A stretch of DNA of 64,000 nucleotides from Gammaproteobacteria bacterium (GTDB lineage Bacteria > Pseudomonadota > Gammaproteobacteria > Steroidobacterales > Woeseiaceae): NCBI GenBank assembly GCA_029884165.1, contig JAOUIH010000003.1, forward strand, positions 30,923 to 94,922, in the 5' to 3' direction. The stretch's first letter is position 1, and each line of letters begins with the position of its first letter. The notes beneath the pieces are model-generated. The model had not been told where the DNA came from and ran no database searches. It saw nothing but the letters and a program-made list of their open reading frames with translations. A program made the position numbers and the translations under genes. Below, one piece after another: positions 8,112 to 17,480 of the stretch.

Positions 8112-11100
8112 CTACTGCAGGGCGAACGACATGCGCACGGCCACGCGCTTCGACACGGGCCTGTTGCCCTCCAGCACGGGATCGAAGCGCCATTGTTCGA
8201 CCGATTCCACGGCTGCGTCGTTGAACGTCGTCGCCGGGTCGGCGTCGATGACCTCGATATCGGCGACCTCACCCTCGGGAGTCACTGTGAAGACCAGGTC
8301 GACCCAGCCTTCGACATTCCTGCGTTGGGCTGAGCGGGGATACTTTGGCGGCACGTAGCGCGTCCGCTTCAGCGTGCTGATGGCGACGATCGGGGTCTCT
8401 GCCATCGGTTCGAGATTGCCCGGCTGTGCGTCCGCCATCGGTTCCGGTGTTTCGGTCAATGCCGCCGTTCCGACCAGTTCCGGGCTGGCGGTCTCGCCGC
8501 CGTCGGGCATGCCCGGTTCGGCCGCCGTCCGGGCTTCGGATTCGACCGGCGATGATGCGGGGACCGAGGCGGCAGCGCCCGCAGTCGCTGGACCGGCGAT
8601 CGCTGGCGCCTGTTCCGCAGCCCGTTGCTCGGCTTCACGGCGCGAGCGCTCCGCGCGCGCCGCCGCCAGCGTCTCGTTAGCGGCGGACAACTCGCTGCTG
8701 CCGGCGTCCAGGGCACGTGCTTCCGTCAGCAGCCGCTCCGCTCCGTCGAAGTCCCCGGCGTCAATTGCGCTGCGCGCATTCAGCACGAGTTTGCTCGCGA
8801 TTACGGTCAGCCCCTGCTGAGCGGCGGCATTGCCGCGCTCGAGCGTCAACGCGAGTTCGTAGAAGTAGCGGGCATTGTCATTGGAAGGTGTTGTCAGCCT
8901 GCCCTCGTCCACGGCGCGGCCGGCGAGTGACAGTACCTCATCGAGCCGCTGGGCGCTGCGTGCCGCAGCCAGCTCCTCGGTGACGAGATTCAGCTCGCGG
9001 GCGTCCCCGCCGGCCAGGCTTTCGGCCTGGCTGAGGATGCGTCCGGCGTCCTCGAAGCGGGACTCGCGAATGGCGGTCCTCGCTTCGTCCAGTCGGCCGC
9101 GCAGCTCGAGCTGGGCGAGCTGTGCATTCATGAAGTTGAGGCGTGGATTTTCCGGGTTCGCCAGCGCGATGACGCGCAGGGCACGGCTCGCCTCCGTATA
9201 GTGATTTTCCAACAATGCCGTTTCGGCAAGCTGGAAGACATCGTCCGTCAGCGCGGCCAGCTCGCCCGCAACCTCGGGGTTGTCTGGCGCCGCCGCCCGC
9301 GCGGCGATATAGAATTCCATCGCATTACGCCCGGCCGGGGAATAGATGTCGCCGTCGTTCCGCGCGGCGCGCGCCTTGTCCAGCAGGTCGTCGAACAGCG
9401 GTGCCGTCAACGGCCTTTCGGTCTGGGCGGCGGCCTCGGCCGCCGGTATATCGCTTTCGCCGAAAGTCGGGACACTGTCAGGCCCGTTGTCCGCGGCCGT
9501 CGGAGGCGCCGGAGAGTCGTCGCCGCTGAACACCCAAAGCCCGGCAACCGCCACGACCGCGATGAGCCCGGCGGCTGCGAGGAGTTTGGGATTTCGCAGG
9601 ACGCGCAGCAGCCCTGAGGCTGCCGCTCCCGTCACGTGGGTGACGGCGCGAGCGCCGCCGGAAACCGAGCTCACGGCGCCGCCAATGGACTTGCCGACGG
9701 ATACGGCCAGCCCGGCGATGGTATCGGTAAAACTGCCTCCTTCGTCGAATGCCTGGTCCAGCCCGGCGGCGACCGGCGGGGCGACTTCCGGTGAGCGCGG
9801 CGATTGGCCCCCGGCTGACAGCTCTGCCGGAGCCGAAATGCGCGGCTCCTTGCGCCCGGCCGCCGATTCCGGTCGCGGCTTCGCGGGAGCAGCCATGGGA
9901 GCCGGGCCGGCTCGCTTCGTGGGAGCGGCCACAGGTGCCGGGCCGGGCCGCTTTGCGGGAGCAGCCATGGGCGCCGGGCCAGGTCGCTGCGCGGGAGAGG
10001 CCGCGAGCGGTTTCGGTGCCGGTCTAGCCGGGGGACTCTTTGCGACGACAGGCGGCGTCTGCGGGGCCGGCGGTTCTGCCGGTTTCCTCGGTGGGGCTTT
10101 TGGTGCTTCGGGCCTCGCCGGAGGCGCCGCTGCGGGTCGGCTGACGGGCGCCGGCGTCGGTGGCTCTGCGCGCGGGGGCGCCGGACGGGGTTGCCGGGCC
10201 TGCGGCGCCGGCACCGGCTTTTTAGGTGCTGCCGGCTGTGGTGCCGGTTTCTGTACCGGGCTGGCCGCGGTTCGCGGCTTGCCCTTGAACGCGGTTTCCG
10301 GCGCGTCCAGATGATGCTTGACCGAGGCCTCGATCGCGAGGCGAGCGCGCCCGGGCGATACGGGCTTCAGCAGAAAGCGGTAAACCTGGCCGCGGTTGAT
10401 CAGGTCCATCAGGAGGTCGCCGTCGTCGCGACGGCCCGCTACGATCGCGACCAATCGCGGAACGTGCGCGCGCAGCTGGTCGGTCAGTTCCTCGATATTC
10501 GAGCCGATCATCGCGGCATCGGTTACGAGGACGCCGACACCCTCTTTGCGTGCGAGTTCGGCCGCCTGTGCGGGCGCTGTCGCATGATGCACGTTGTGCA
10601 GCCCGCGGGCAGACTCCTTGACGGTCGCCAGGAACTCCTCGTCGCGAGTCAGCACGAGAACGTCGACTTCGGCGCCGCGCGCGTTGGGTGAAATCTGGAT
10701 CTTCTCGGGCTTTAATGCCGGCAGAGTGCCCGTGCCATCACTGATGATGACCGAGCCGTTCTCGGCCGTTTCCATGATGATGTGTTCGCCGGCCGGCTCG
10801 TCCGGGTTCGCTGTCGTGTCGTTCGCAGACTCGGCGAGGGCGAGCAGGCGCACCTGGCGTGTTGCGTCCTCAACGAGCTTGAACAGTCTCTGCGGCGTCA
10901 CCTCGCCACGCACGACTTCATAAACTATCTTGTCATTGACCAGGGCTTCGAGGCCGTCGCCCGCATCCGAACCGGCGAGCAGGATGCCTATGGTCGAGGG
11001 AGAGCGTTTCTTGGCTTCTCGCAGCGCGTCGAGTCCGCTCATGCCCGGAAGATTGTGGGCGGAAACGAGTACGTCAATCTGGATGCTGCCGAGGGTACTC

Positions 11101-11228
11101 AACGCTTCAGCGCCGCTGGTTGCGCAGTGCACCGCATAGCGATCGCTGAAGCCTCGTACCAACGAGTCCAGCGTGCTCTGCTGGCTGTGCAGAATCAGCA
11201 CCTGCGTCTTGAATTGCTCCAACGCCAC
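8112..11228 (-). CDS. Receiver-receiver-TM-TonB C-terminal fusion protein
   Basis: A 1038-residue multidomain protein. With the GTG start at 11228 (GGGAGGA ribosome site 5 bp upstream; the frame extends to 11327), the order is as follows. Residues about 8-125 form a receiver-like domain with Ala57 at the phospho-acceptor position (SAHNLPGMSG). Residues about 187-305 form a second receiver-like domain that keeps Asp237 (VLVTDAAMIG) and the KP motif but lacks the usual acidic pair. A Pro/Ala/Lys linker spans 310-480, one TM helix lies at about 548-567, and a helical, TPR-like periplasmic part spans 612-860. An Ala/Pro spacer leads to a TonB C-terminal domain at about 950-1038 (YPRSAQRRNVEGWVDLVF, ending WRFDP). 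The Pro-rich segment precedes the membrane helix, so it should be cytoplasmic, unlike classical TonB. Function is unknown; an energy-transduction or envelope-sensing role is only inferred. Confidence 0.88.
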   Translation of the reverse strand: MALEQFKTQVLILHSQQSTLDSLVRGFSDRYAVHCATSGAEALSTLGSIQIDVLVSAHNLPGMSGLDALREAKKRSPSTIGILLAGSDAGDGLEALVNDKIVYEVVRGEVTPQRLFKLVEDATRQVRLLALAESANDTTANPDEPAGEHIIMETAENGSVIISDGTGTLPALKPEKIQISPNARGAEVDVLVLTRDEEFLATVKESARGLHNVHHATAPAQAAELARKEGVGVLVTDAAMIGSNIEELTDQLRAHVPRLVAIVAGRRDDGDLLMDLINRGQVYRFLLKPVSPGRARLAIEASVKHHLDAPETAFKGKPRTAASPVQKPAPQPAAPKKPVPAPQARQPRPAPPRAEPPTPAPVSRPAAAPPARPEAPKAPPRKPAEPPAPQTPPVVAKSPPARPAPKPLAASPAQRPGPAPMAAPAKRPGPAPVAAPTKRAGPAPMAAPAKPRPESAAGRKEPRISAPAELSAGGQSPRSPEVAPPVAAGLDQAFDEGGSFTDTIAGLAVSVGKSIGGAVSSVSGGARAVTHVTGAAASGLLRVLRNPKLLAAAGLIAVVAVAGLWVFSGDDSPAPPTAADNGPDSVPTFGESDIPAAEAAAQTERPLTAPLFDDLLDKARAARNDGDIYSPAGRNAMEFYIAARAAAPDNPEVAGELAALTDDVFQLAETALLENHYTEASRALRVIALANPENPRLNFMNAQLAQLELRGRLDEARTAIRESRFEDAGRILSQAESLAGGDARELNLVTEELAAARSAQRLDEVLSLAGRAVDEGRLTTPSNDNARYFYELALTLERGNAAAQQGLTVIASKLVLNARSAIDAGDFDGAERLLTEARALDAGSSELSAANETLAAARAERSRREAEQRAAEQAPAIAGPATAGAAASVPASSPVESEARTAAEPGMPDGGETASPELVGTAALTETPEPMADAQPGNLEPMAETPIVAISTLKRTRYVPPKYPRSAQRRNVEGWVDLVFTVTPEGEVADIEVIDADPATTFNDAAVESVEQWRFDPVLEGNRPVSKRVAVRMSFALQ
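9879..9986 (-). repeat. Three tandem 36-bp repeats coding Pro/Ala linker
   Basis: Three consecutive 12-residue units (RPGPAPMAAPAK, RPGPAPVAAPTK, RAGPAPMAAPAK) are encoded by near-identical 36-bp DNA units inside the cytoplasmic linker of the receiver-TonB protein. Such in-frame repeats can change copy number by slippage and so alter linker length. Confidence 0.85.
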
Positions 11229-11409
11229 AAGCGTCCTCCCTGGCTGCTTATGTTGAATTGCGGACACGCTCTCCGAGACGAGAGTATATCCCTGCTGCGA
11301 TATGTAAATGTCTGCAGCGGCAGACAAGTTTGGAAATCTGTGACGGGACGCACGGTCGTTGTGATTCGCCCGTCACGTTTGCGGCGGCGCCCCTGCAAGG
11401 GCACGCGCG

Positions 11410-13332
11410 TCAGGAGGCGTTGCAACGCGTGCGGACTTCCTCGGTCAGTGCGCCAATCGCTTCGACTAGGGAGACGACTTGCTGCTGATTGGACCCGAGC
11501 CGACGCAGGGCCACAGTGCGCTGCTCGATCTCGCGCTGACCGACGGCCATCAGCACCGGGATCTTGGCGACACTGTGCTCACGAACCTTGTAGGAAATCT
11601 TCTCGTTGCGCAGGTCAGCCTCGGCGCTCAGGCCGGCTTCCTGCAGTTCACCTACGACCTCGCTCGCGTACGAGTCCGCTTCGGAGGTGATCGTCAGCAC
11701 CTTGACCTGAGTAGGCGCGAGCCAGAGGGGCAGGTTGCCGGCATGGTGTTCCAGGAGAATGCCCAGGAAACGCTCCAGCGATCCGAAAATCGCCCGGTGC
11801 AACAGGACAGGTGTCCGCTTCTGGCCGTCCTCGCTGACGTAAGTGGCGCCAAGCCTCGAAGGCAGGTTCAGGTCGACCTGGTGCGTGCCGCACTGCCAGT
11901 CGCGACCGATCGCGTCGCGCAGGACAAATTCCAGCTTGGGACCGTAGAAGGCGCCTTCGCCGGGATTGTAGGTGTAGTCGAGACCGGTTACGTCGAGCGC
12001 TTTTTTCAGGGCCGCCTCCGCCTGGTCCCAGACAGCGTCGTCGCCGACCCGCACCGTCGGTCGATCGGCGAATTTTACGCGTACGTCCTCGAAGCCGAAG
12101 TCACGGTAGATGCCGAGGATCAGGTTGCAGACGGCGACCGTTTCGTCCGTGATCTGCTCTGGCGTGCAGAAGATGTGCGCATCGTCCTGGGTGAACGCGC
12201 GCACGCGCAGCATGCCGTGCAGGGCGCCGGATGGCTCGTACCGATGCACCTTGCCGAACTCGGACAGGCGGCAGGGCAGGTCGCGATAGCTCTTGATGCC
12301 CTGCTTGAAGACCTGCACGTGGCCGGGGCAATTCATGGGCTTGATCGCGAAATTGCGGCCGTCCTCGGTTTCGGTCGTAAACATGTTTTCGTGGAAAGAC
12401 TCCCAGTGTCCCGAAGCCTCCCATAGCGAGCGATCCATGAGTTCCGGAGTGTTCACCTCGAGGTAACCTGCCTCGATCTGACGCTTGCGCATGTAATCGA
12501 CCAGTTTCCGGAACAATCGCCATCCCTGCGGATGCCAGAACACCGCACCCGGCGCTTCTTCCTGGAAGTGGAACAGATCCATGATGCGGCCGAGCCGACG
12601 ATGATCGCGCTTTTCCGCCTCCTCCAGTCGGTGCAGGTATTCCTTCAGCTGCTTGTCCGAAGCCCACGCGGTCCCGTAGACGCGTTGCAGCATCGCATTG
12701 CGAGAGTCTCCGCGCCAGTAGGCCCCGGATACTCGCAGCAGTCGGAAGGCCTTGCCGAGCCGGCCTGTCGACGGCAGGTGCGGGCCGCGGCACAGGTCGA
12801 TGAACTTGCCCTGCCGATACAGGGTAATCTGTTCATCCACCGGGATGTCTTCGATGATCTCTGCCTTGTACTCTTCGCCCTGCGCGCGGAAGAATCGAAC
12901 CGCTTCGTCCCGGTCCCAGACCTCGCGCTCGACGGCTTCGTCCCGCTGCACAATCTCTTTCATCCGCTCTTCGATCTTCGCGAGGTCTTCCTCGGTAAAG
13001 GGTTCGTCGCGGGCGAAGTCGTAGTAAAAGCCGTTTTCTATCGCAGGACCGATCGTTACCTGGGTCTCCGGCCACAGCTCCTTGACCGCTTCGGCCAGCA
13101 CATGCGCCGCGTCGTGCCGCAGAATCTCGATGCCATCGTCGCTATCGCGGGTGACGATTTCGATAGCCGCGTCGCTGTCCAGCTCACGCGTCAGGTCCCA
13201 CAGCTGGCCGTCGACACGTATCGCCACTGCGTCGCGTGCGAGGTTTCGGGAAATGTCGGCCGCAATAGCGGCCCCGGTAACGGGAGCGTCGTAATGACGG
13301 TCGGAGCCGTCCGGCAGCTTTATCTTCGGCAT
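11410..13332 (-). CDS. thrS: Threonyl-tRNA synthetase
   Basis: A 640-residue class II synthetase that charges tRNA-Thr. The domains are an N-terminal TGS domain ([10 protein letters not shown] onward), an editing/SAD domain ([16 protein letters not shown], with [10 protein letters not shown]), a catalytic core ([13 protein letters not shown] with the zinc-ligand Cys, and [18 protein letters not shown], motif 2) and a C-terminal anticodon-binding domain. An upstream TTG at 13359 is in frame, but ATG 13332 gives the standard N-terminus. In many Gammaproteobacteria infC follows thrS directly; here the next gene is the receiver-TonB fusion. It is transcribed divergently from zur. Confidence 0.98.
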   Translation of the reverse strand: MPKIKLPDGSDRHYDAPVTGAAIAADISRNLARDAVAIRVDGQLWDLTRELDSDAAIEIVTRDSDDGIEILRHDAAHVLAEAVKELWPETQVTIGPAIENGFYYDFARDEPFTEEDLAKIEERMKEIVQRDEAVEREVWDRDEAVRFFRAQGEEYKAEIIEDIPVDEQITLYRQGKFIDLCRGPHLPSTGRLGKAFRLLRVSGAYWRGDSRNAMLQRVYGTAWASDKQLKEYLHRLEEAEKRDHRRLGRIMDLFHFQEEAPGAVFWHPQGWRLFRKLVDYMRKRQIEAGYLEVNTPELMDRSLWEASGHWESFHENMFTTETEDGRNFAIKPMNCPGHVQVFKQGIKSYRDLPCRLSEFGKVHRYEPSGALHGMLRVRAFTQDDAHIFCTPEQITDETVAVCNLILGIYRDFGFEDVRVKFADRPTVRVGDDAVWDQAEAALKKALDVTGLDYTYNPGEGAFYGPKLEFVLRDAIGRDWQCGTHQVDLNLPSRLGATYVSEDGQKRTPVLLHRAIFGSLERFLGILLEHHAGNLPLWLAPTQVKVLTITSEADSYASEVVGELQEAGLSAEADLRNEKISYKVREHSVAKIPVLMAVGQREIEQRTVALRRLGSNQQQVVSLVEAIGALTEEVRTRCNAS

Positions 13333-13379
13333 GAATTTGCGGTCTTTCTGGAGTTTCAAGGTGCGGTTCGAGGCGCGCT

Positions 13380-13385
13380 ATTGTA
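13380..13385 (-). promoter_or_regulatory. Candidate -10 element of thrS
   Basis: On the minus strand the hexamer is TACAAT, about 48 bp before the thrS ATG, which would give a leader of roughly 40 nt. No clear -35 element is seen. Confidence 0.4.
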
Positions 13386-13422
13386 CCCGAAAGCCGCCTG
13401 ACTGCTATCCGAAAGCCCACCC

Positions 13423-13440
13423 CGAATCATGTACAATTCG
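13423..13440 (+). promoter_or_regulatory. Candidate zur promoter -10 within an imperfect palindrome
   Basis: CGAATCATGTACAATTCG has matching CGAAT/ATTCG ends and contains TACAAT (13432-13437), a good -10 hexamer about 33 bp before the zur start. A Fur-family autoregulator often covers its own -10 region, so this is a reasonable operator candidate. It does not closely match the well-known enterobacterial Zur box. Confidence 0.35.
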
Positions 13441-13469
13441 TGGCTCCCGCTAGACCAGATGCCTAGTCC

Positions 13470-13970
13470 ATGACTGACGCCCGCCCGGGAGATACGTTGC
13501 CGAATTCGCGGCATGACCATCGGCTCTGTGTAAGCCAGGCGCTCGAGACAGCCGAGCGACTCTGCCGCGAACGAGGACTCCGTTTCACGAAGCTCAGGCG
13601 CCAGGTCCTGCAGCTCGTCTGGGACAGCCACAAGCCCGTCGGGGCCTACGACATACTCGACAGCCTGCAGCGGGACGGCAAGCGGGCCGCGCCTCCGACC
13701 GTGTATCGTGCCCTCGAGTTCCTGATCGAGGCCGACCTGGTTCATCGGCTGGATACCCTGAACGCCTTTGTCGGTTGCCCGGACCCATTGAGTTCGCACC
13801 GCGGCCAGTTCCTCATTTGCCGGGAGTGTCGCAGCGTCGCCGAGCTGGATGACGCGGAAATCAACTCCCTGGTCCAGAGGAAGGCGGCAGGCCTCGGGTT
13901 TACCGCAATTCGGCAGATGCTGGAAATCCAGGGCCTGTGCAGCAGTTGCCGCGGGTCGGTCCGGGCCTGA
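13470..13970 (+). CDS. zur: Fur-family regulator, probably Zur
   Basis: A 166-residue Fur-family metal-dependent repressor. The winged-helix DNA-binding part lies in about residues 35-95 (RFTKLRRQVLQLVWDSHKPVGAYDI, then PPTVYRALEFLIEADLV). Structural-zinc pairs CREC and CSSC are in the C-terminal half. The double CxxC pattern and overall sequence resemble zinc-uptake regulators more than Fur or PerR, but no zinc transporter genes are adjacent to confirm this. It is divergent from thrS, whose product is a zinc enzyme, and is followed by glnS after 81 bp. Confidence 0.85.
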   Translation: MTDARPGDTLPNSRHDHRLCVSQALETAERLCRERGLRFTKLRRQVLQLVWDSHKPVGAYDILDSLQRDGKRAAPPTVYRALEFLIEADLVHRLDTLNAFVGCPDPLSSHRGQFLICRECRSVAELDDAEINSLVQRKAAGLGFTAIRQMLEIQGLCSSCRGSVRA

Positions 13971-14012
13971 CTCTCCGGTTTGACGCAACGCGCCAGAAAG
14001 CGGCGGATCACG

Positions 14013-14018
14013 TACAAT
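14013..14018 (+). promoter_or_regulatory. Candidate -10 element of glnS
   Basis: TACAAT stands 33 bp before the glnS ATG. A TTGACG-like hexamer exists at 13980, but it is 27 bp away from the -10, too far for a normal sigma-70 spacer, so only the -10 is supported. Confidence 0.35.
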
Positions 14019-14051
14019 ACCGGGCTTTTCGGACCCCCCTACGGCCAGGCC

Positions 14052-15734
14052 ATGAGTGACGAACAGCCCCGGGATTTCATCCGGCAGATCATTGACGAAG
14101 ACGTTGGAAGCGGCAAGCACGCTAGTGCTGTCGTGACGCGCTTCCCGCCGGAGCCGAACGGCTATCTGCATATCGGTCACGCGAAGTCTATTTGCCTGAA
14201 TTTCGGCGTCGCCGGGGAGCACGGCGGCAAGACGTTTCTGCGGCTCGACGACACGAATCCGGGCAAGGAAAGCGAAGAGTATGTCGAGGCGATAAAGCGC
14301 GACGTGCACTGGCTGGGATTCGACTGGGGCGACAGGCTCACCCACGCATCCGACTACTTCGACCAGCTTTACGAGGCGGCCGAGCAACTCGTCAGGCAGG
14401 GTGCTGCGTATGTCGACAGCCTGAGCGCCGAAGAGATCCGGGCTCACCGCGGCACGCTGACAGAGGCGGGTCGGGAGAGCCCGTACCGGAATCGAAGCGT
14501 GGAGGAAAATCTCGGACTGCTGCGCCGGATGCGTGCGGGCGAGTTTGGTGACGGCGAGCATATTCTGCGGGCCAGGATCGACATGTCGTCACCCAACATC
14601 AATATGCGTGACCCGGCCATGTACCGTATCCGGCACATCAGTCACCAGCGTACCGGTGACAAGTGGTGCATCTATCCGATGTACGATTTTGCACATTGCC
14701 TGTCGGACGCGTTCGAGGGGATTACACATTCACTGTGCACGCTTGAATTCGAGGACCACCGGCCGCTCTATGACTGGTTTATCGACCAGGTCGATCCCGA
14801 GCACCGGCCCAGGCAGATCGAATTCTCCCGTCTCAACCTGGCGTACGCCCTGACGAGCAAGCGCAAACTCAATTTTCTCGTCAGCGAGGGAATCGTCAGC
14901 GGTTGGGATGATCCCCGCCTGGCAACGATATCCGGCCTGCGGCGCCGTGGTTATCCGCCCGCTGCCATACGCGACTTCTGCCGGCGCGTGGGCATCACGA
15001 AGAAAGAAAACATCATCGAGATGGCGCTGCTGGAGAACAGCGTGCGGGAGGTGCTCGACCTGGAAACGGAGCGCCGGATGGCGGTCCTGAAGCCCCTTAA
15101 GATCGTCATCACGAATTTCGAGGAAGGCCGGGTCGAACAGATGTCTGCCCAGAATCACCCGAACCGGCCGGAGCTGGGCAGCCGGGAAGTTCCGTTCTCG
15201 AGGGAGGTTTTCATCGAGCGCGACGACTTCATGGAAGTCGCGCCCCGCAAGTTTTTTCGGCTGAAGCCGGGCGGTGAGGTGCGCTTGCGATACGCGTACA
15301 TAATCCGCTGTGACGAGGTCGTCAAGGATGCGGCCGGCGAGGTCGTCGAACTCCGTTGCAGCTATGATCCGGCGACGCGCAGCGGTTCGGAAACCAGCGA
15401 TCGCAAGGTCAAGGGCACGATCCACTGGGTATCGGGCGCGCATGCAAGGCGAGCGGAAGTAAGGCTCTACGACAGGCTGTTCCAGGTGGCGGACCCGGGA
15501 GCCGTCGAGAATGTGCTGGATGCGCTGAACCCGAACTCGCTCGAAGTCGTCGAGGCGATGCTGGAGCCGGCGCTGGCAGCGGTACGGCCCGGTGCAAGCT
15601 TCCAGTTCGAACGCCTGGGCTACTTCTGTGCCGACAGCGTCGAGCACGGCGAGGACCGGCCGGTGTTTAATCGGGTTGTTACGTTGAGGGATAGTTGGGC
15701 CAAGCTGGAACAACAGGCCCTGCACTCCGCCTAA
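14052..15734 (+). CDS. glnS: Glutaminyl-tRNA synthetase
   Basis: A 560-residue class I synthetase that charges tRNA-Gln. The HIGH motif appears as [12 protein letters not shown] near residue 37 and the KMSKS-equivalent loop as [14 protein letters not shown] in the middle. The C-terminal beta-barrel anticodon-binding domains end near the stop. The frame is open from 13980, but ATG 14052 gives the family N-terminus ([17 protein letters not shown]). The ribosome site is weak. It converges on the minus-strand DUF62 gene. Confidence 0.98.
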   Translation: MSDEQPRDFIRQIIDEDVGSGKHASAVVTRFPPEPNGYLHIGHAKSICLNFGVAGEHGGKTFLRLDDTNPGKESEEYVEAIKRDVHWLGFDWGDRLTHASDYFDQLYEAAEQLVRQGAAYVDSLSAEEIRAHRGTLTEAGRESPYRNRSVEENLGLLRRMRAGEFGDGEHILRARIDMSSPNINMRDPAMYRIRHISHQRTGDKWCIYPMYDFAHCLSDAFEGITHSLCTLEFEDHRPLYDWFIDQVDPEHRPRQIEFSRLNLAYALTSKRKLNFLVSEGIVSGWDDPRLATISGLRRRGYPPAAIRDFCRRVGITKKENIIEMALLENSVREVLDLETERRMAVLKPLKIVITNFEEGRVEQMSAQNHPNRPELGSREVPFSREVFIERDDFMEVAPRKFFRLKPGGEVRLRYAYIIRCDEVVKDAAGEVVELRCSYDPATRSGSETSDRKVKGTIHWVSGAHARRAEVRLYDRLFQVADPGAVENVLDALNPNSLEVVEAMLEPALAAVRPGASFQFERLGYFCADSVEHGEDRPVFNRVVTLRDSWAKLEQQALHSA

Positions 15735-15771
15735 GGGGCCCGGCGCAGGTCCGGGCGGCGGTACTAAAGGT

Positions 15772-15818
15772 CAGTCCGCCTCGGGCACGGCGAAACAACG
15801 GACAGGGCAGGCGGACTG
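15772..15818. repeat. 10-bp perfect inverted repeat between convergent genes
   Basis: CAGTCCGCCT (15772-15781) and AGGCGGACTG (15809-15818) are perfect reverse complements separated by 27 bp. They lie between the ends of glnS and the opposing DUF62 gene. There is no T-run on either side, so this is not a textbook intrinsic terminator, although a bidirectional transcription-end role fits the place. Confidence 0.55.
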
Positions 15819-15824
15819 CGGGGG

Positions 15825-16628
15825 CTACTTCGGCGCCGCCGAGTCGTTGACGACGACCGGTGCCCCGCGGTCTACGCCCAGCCCTTCGGCGGCGCTGCCT
15901 TCCGCGCGCGCGATTTCGAGGACGCCGAAAGAATTGACCAGCCCGAGATAGCTGCCCGGTACCGCCCGGCCGTAAGTGGCTTTCATTTCGATGCGATGGC
16001 CCGCCAGGCTGACAACGGGATGGTGCATTGCCGCGATCAATTCGCCTTCGATGTTGCTGATCAGGTTGCCGAAGGTGTCGATCGTTACGACTACGCCGCT
16101 GACCCGGCCGCGGTCAGCGATCGGGTCGTCGAGCCAGCTCGGCGCCCAGTCCCGGAACGGCTGGCCGACGTCGGACGCGCCGAGCCTGCCCGCGGCGATC
16201 TCGGCGGCAACGGGCGCAAACACGTCGCGCCCCTGGAAGGTCAGGCTCGGCGTCGGCAGGCACAGGCGCGAGAGACGTTTAGGGTCGAGCCGGTAAACGG
16301 CTACGTCCGGCTCCGACAGAACTGGCGCAAGCAGGCCGTTGTCGGGCGCAAGGAAACAATGCCCGCCGCACTCCGCCACAATGATTTCGCGATCGGTGCC
16401 GACACCGGGATCGACGATGGCGATGTGGACGGTGCCCGCCGGGAAGTAGCGATACGATCGGCTGAGCCAGAACCCCGCCTCCGGCGGCCAGTGCGCCGGA
16501 ATGTCGTGCGCAAGGTCCACGATCCTCGCGGCCGGGAAGCGCGTGAGGATTACTCCTTTCATGACGCCGGCGAACGGCCCCTTGTGGCCGAAGTCCGTCG
16601 TTATCGTGATGACTCCTGAGGACTGCAT
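15825..16628 (-). CDS. SAM hydroxide adenosyltransferase (DUF62 family)
   Basis: A 267-residue member of the S-adenosyl-L-methionine hydrolase/hydroxide adenosyltransferase family, which splits SAM to adenosine and methionine using water. Family hallmarks are the N-terminal TITTDFGHKGPFAGVMKG, the VHIAIVDPGVGTDR segment and the FLAPDNGLLAPVL segment. C-terminal Asn-containing motifs (DTFGNLISNI, and NSFGVLEIARAEG) complete the fold shared with fluorinase. Lengths match the hydrolase rather than fluorinase, which has an extra loop. The gene precedes yhhQ on the same strand in position but has its own 50-bp gap. Confidence 0.92.
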   Translation of the reverse strand: MQSSGVITITTDFGHKGPFAGVMKGVILTRFPAARIVDLAHDIPAHWPPEAGFWLSRSYRYFPAGTVHIAIVDPGVGTDREIIVAECGGHCFLAPDNGLLAPVLSEPDVAVYRLDPKRLSRLCLPTPSLTFQGRDVFAPVAAEIAAGRLGASDVGQPFRDWAPSWLDDPIADRGRVSGVVVTIDTFGNLISNIEGELIAAMHHPVVSLAGHRIEMKATYGRAVPGSYLGLVNSFGVLEIARAEGSAAEGLGVDRGAPVVVNDSAAPK

Positions 16629-16678
16629 AGCCGCGCTCCCCTAGCTCGAAAGCAAATGATACCCGATGCCGCGACGTT

Positions 16679-17431
16679 TCAGGCCGTCTCCGGACGGCCA
16701 CCGAAACGTCGTTCGTGCGACCACTTGGCCCAGTAGATGAATGCCGTGTCGATCAGCGCAATCGTTACTTTGAACCCGTATTTCACGGCGCCCAATTCGA
16801 GTGCCGTGCGCAGGTCGACGATGCCCCACCAGGTGACGAGCGAATAGACGATCGTATCAATTACCTGGGAACTCATCGTCGAGAGGTTGTTCCTGAGCCA
16901 TAGCCAGCGCTCGCCGGTGATGCTCTTTATCTTGTGAAAAGCCCAGACATCGAAGCTCTGGCTGATGTAGTAAGCGAGCAGGGAGCCGACTACGAAACGG
17001 GGCGTGAAGTTGACTATAGTTGCGAACGCGTTGTGAATGTCACGCGAAAACCCGGCGGTACCCGGCCTGTCGCTGGGCTGATAGAGCAGCGCGAGACTGA
17101 GCATCATGACGACAATGACGCTCACGACGAATCCCATACGAACGGCCTTGTTCGCCTCTTCCTTGCCGAAGTTTTCGCTCAGGACGTCGGTAGCAAAGAA
17201 AATGCTCGAATAAAAGATGACACCCAGGCTCGTCTGGAAGCCGAAAATGACGGTCAGCTTCGGGCCCTGAAGGTTTGCGAGCAGGATCGCCGTGGCGATC
17301 GCGACCTGCAGCCCGGCTTTGCCGAAAAAGCGATACAGCAGGACAGTGAAGCCCAGGTCCGCGATCAGCGTGGTCAGCCAGAGCGCCTCCTGGTTGTGCA
17401 GAAAAAACTGGCTCAGGCTATCAGGAAACAT
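16679..17431 (-). CDS. yhhQ: Queuosine precursor transporter, YhhQ family
   Basis: A 250-residue integral membrane protein of the VUT/YhhQ family with about six to seven hydrophobic segments. Characteristic stretches are NLQGPKLTVIFGFQTSLGV, FFATDVLSENFGKEEANKAV and LLAYYISQSFDVWAFHKIK. In E. coli YhhQ imports the queuosine precursors preQ0 and preQ1. The window also encodes Tgt and QueA (48.9-51.1 kb), which use preQ1, so a salvage route is plausible. Whether de novo queC/D/E/F genes exist cannot be judged here. Confidence 0.92.
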   Translation of the reverse strand: MFPDSLSQFFLHNQEALWLTTLIADLGFTVLLYRFFGKAGLQVAIATAILLANLQGPKLTVIFGFQTSLGVIFYSSIFFATDVLSENFGKEEANKAVRMGFVVSVIVVMMLSLALLYQPSDRPGTAGFSRDIHNAFATIVNFTPRFVVGSLLAYYISQSFDVWAFHKIKSITGERWLWLRNNLSTMSSQVIDTIVYSLVTWWGIVDLRTALELGAVKYGFKVTIALIDTAFIYWAKWSHERRFGGRPETA

Positions 17432-17480
17432 GCGTCCGCCCCCGGCGGGACCTGCGCGCCCGCCGGTCCCCGGTAGGGAG

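Noticed and set aside
9346..10314. 322-codon Ala/Gly-rich plus-strand frame
   Set aside because: It mirrors the low-complexity Pro/Ala linker of the minus-strand fusion gene and is a composition artefact.
13980..14018. TTGACG ... TACAAT as a complete glnS promoter
   Set aside because: The two hexamers are separated by 27 bp, far from the 16-18 bp needed; only the -10 was kept.
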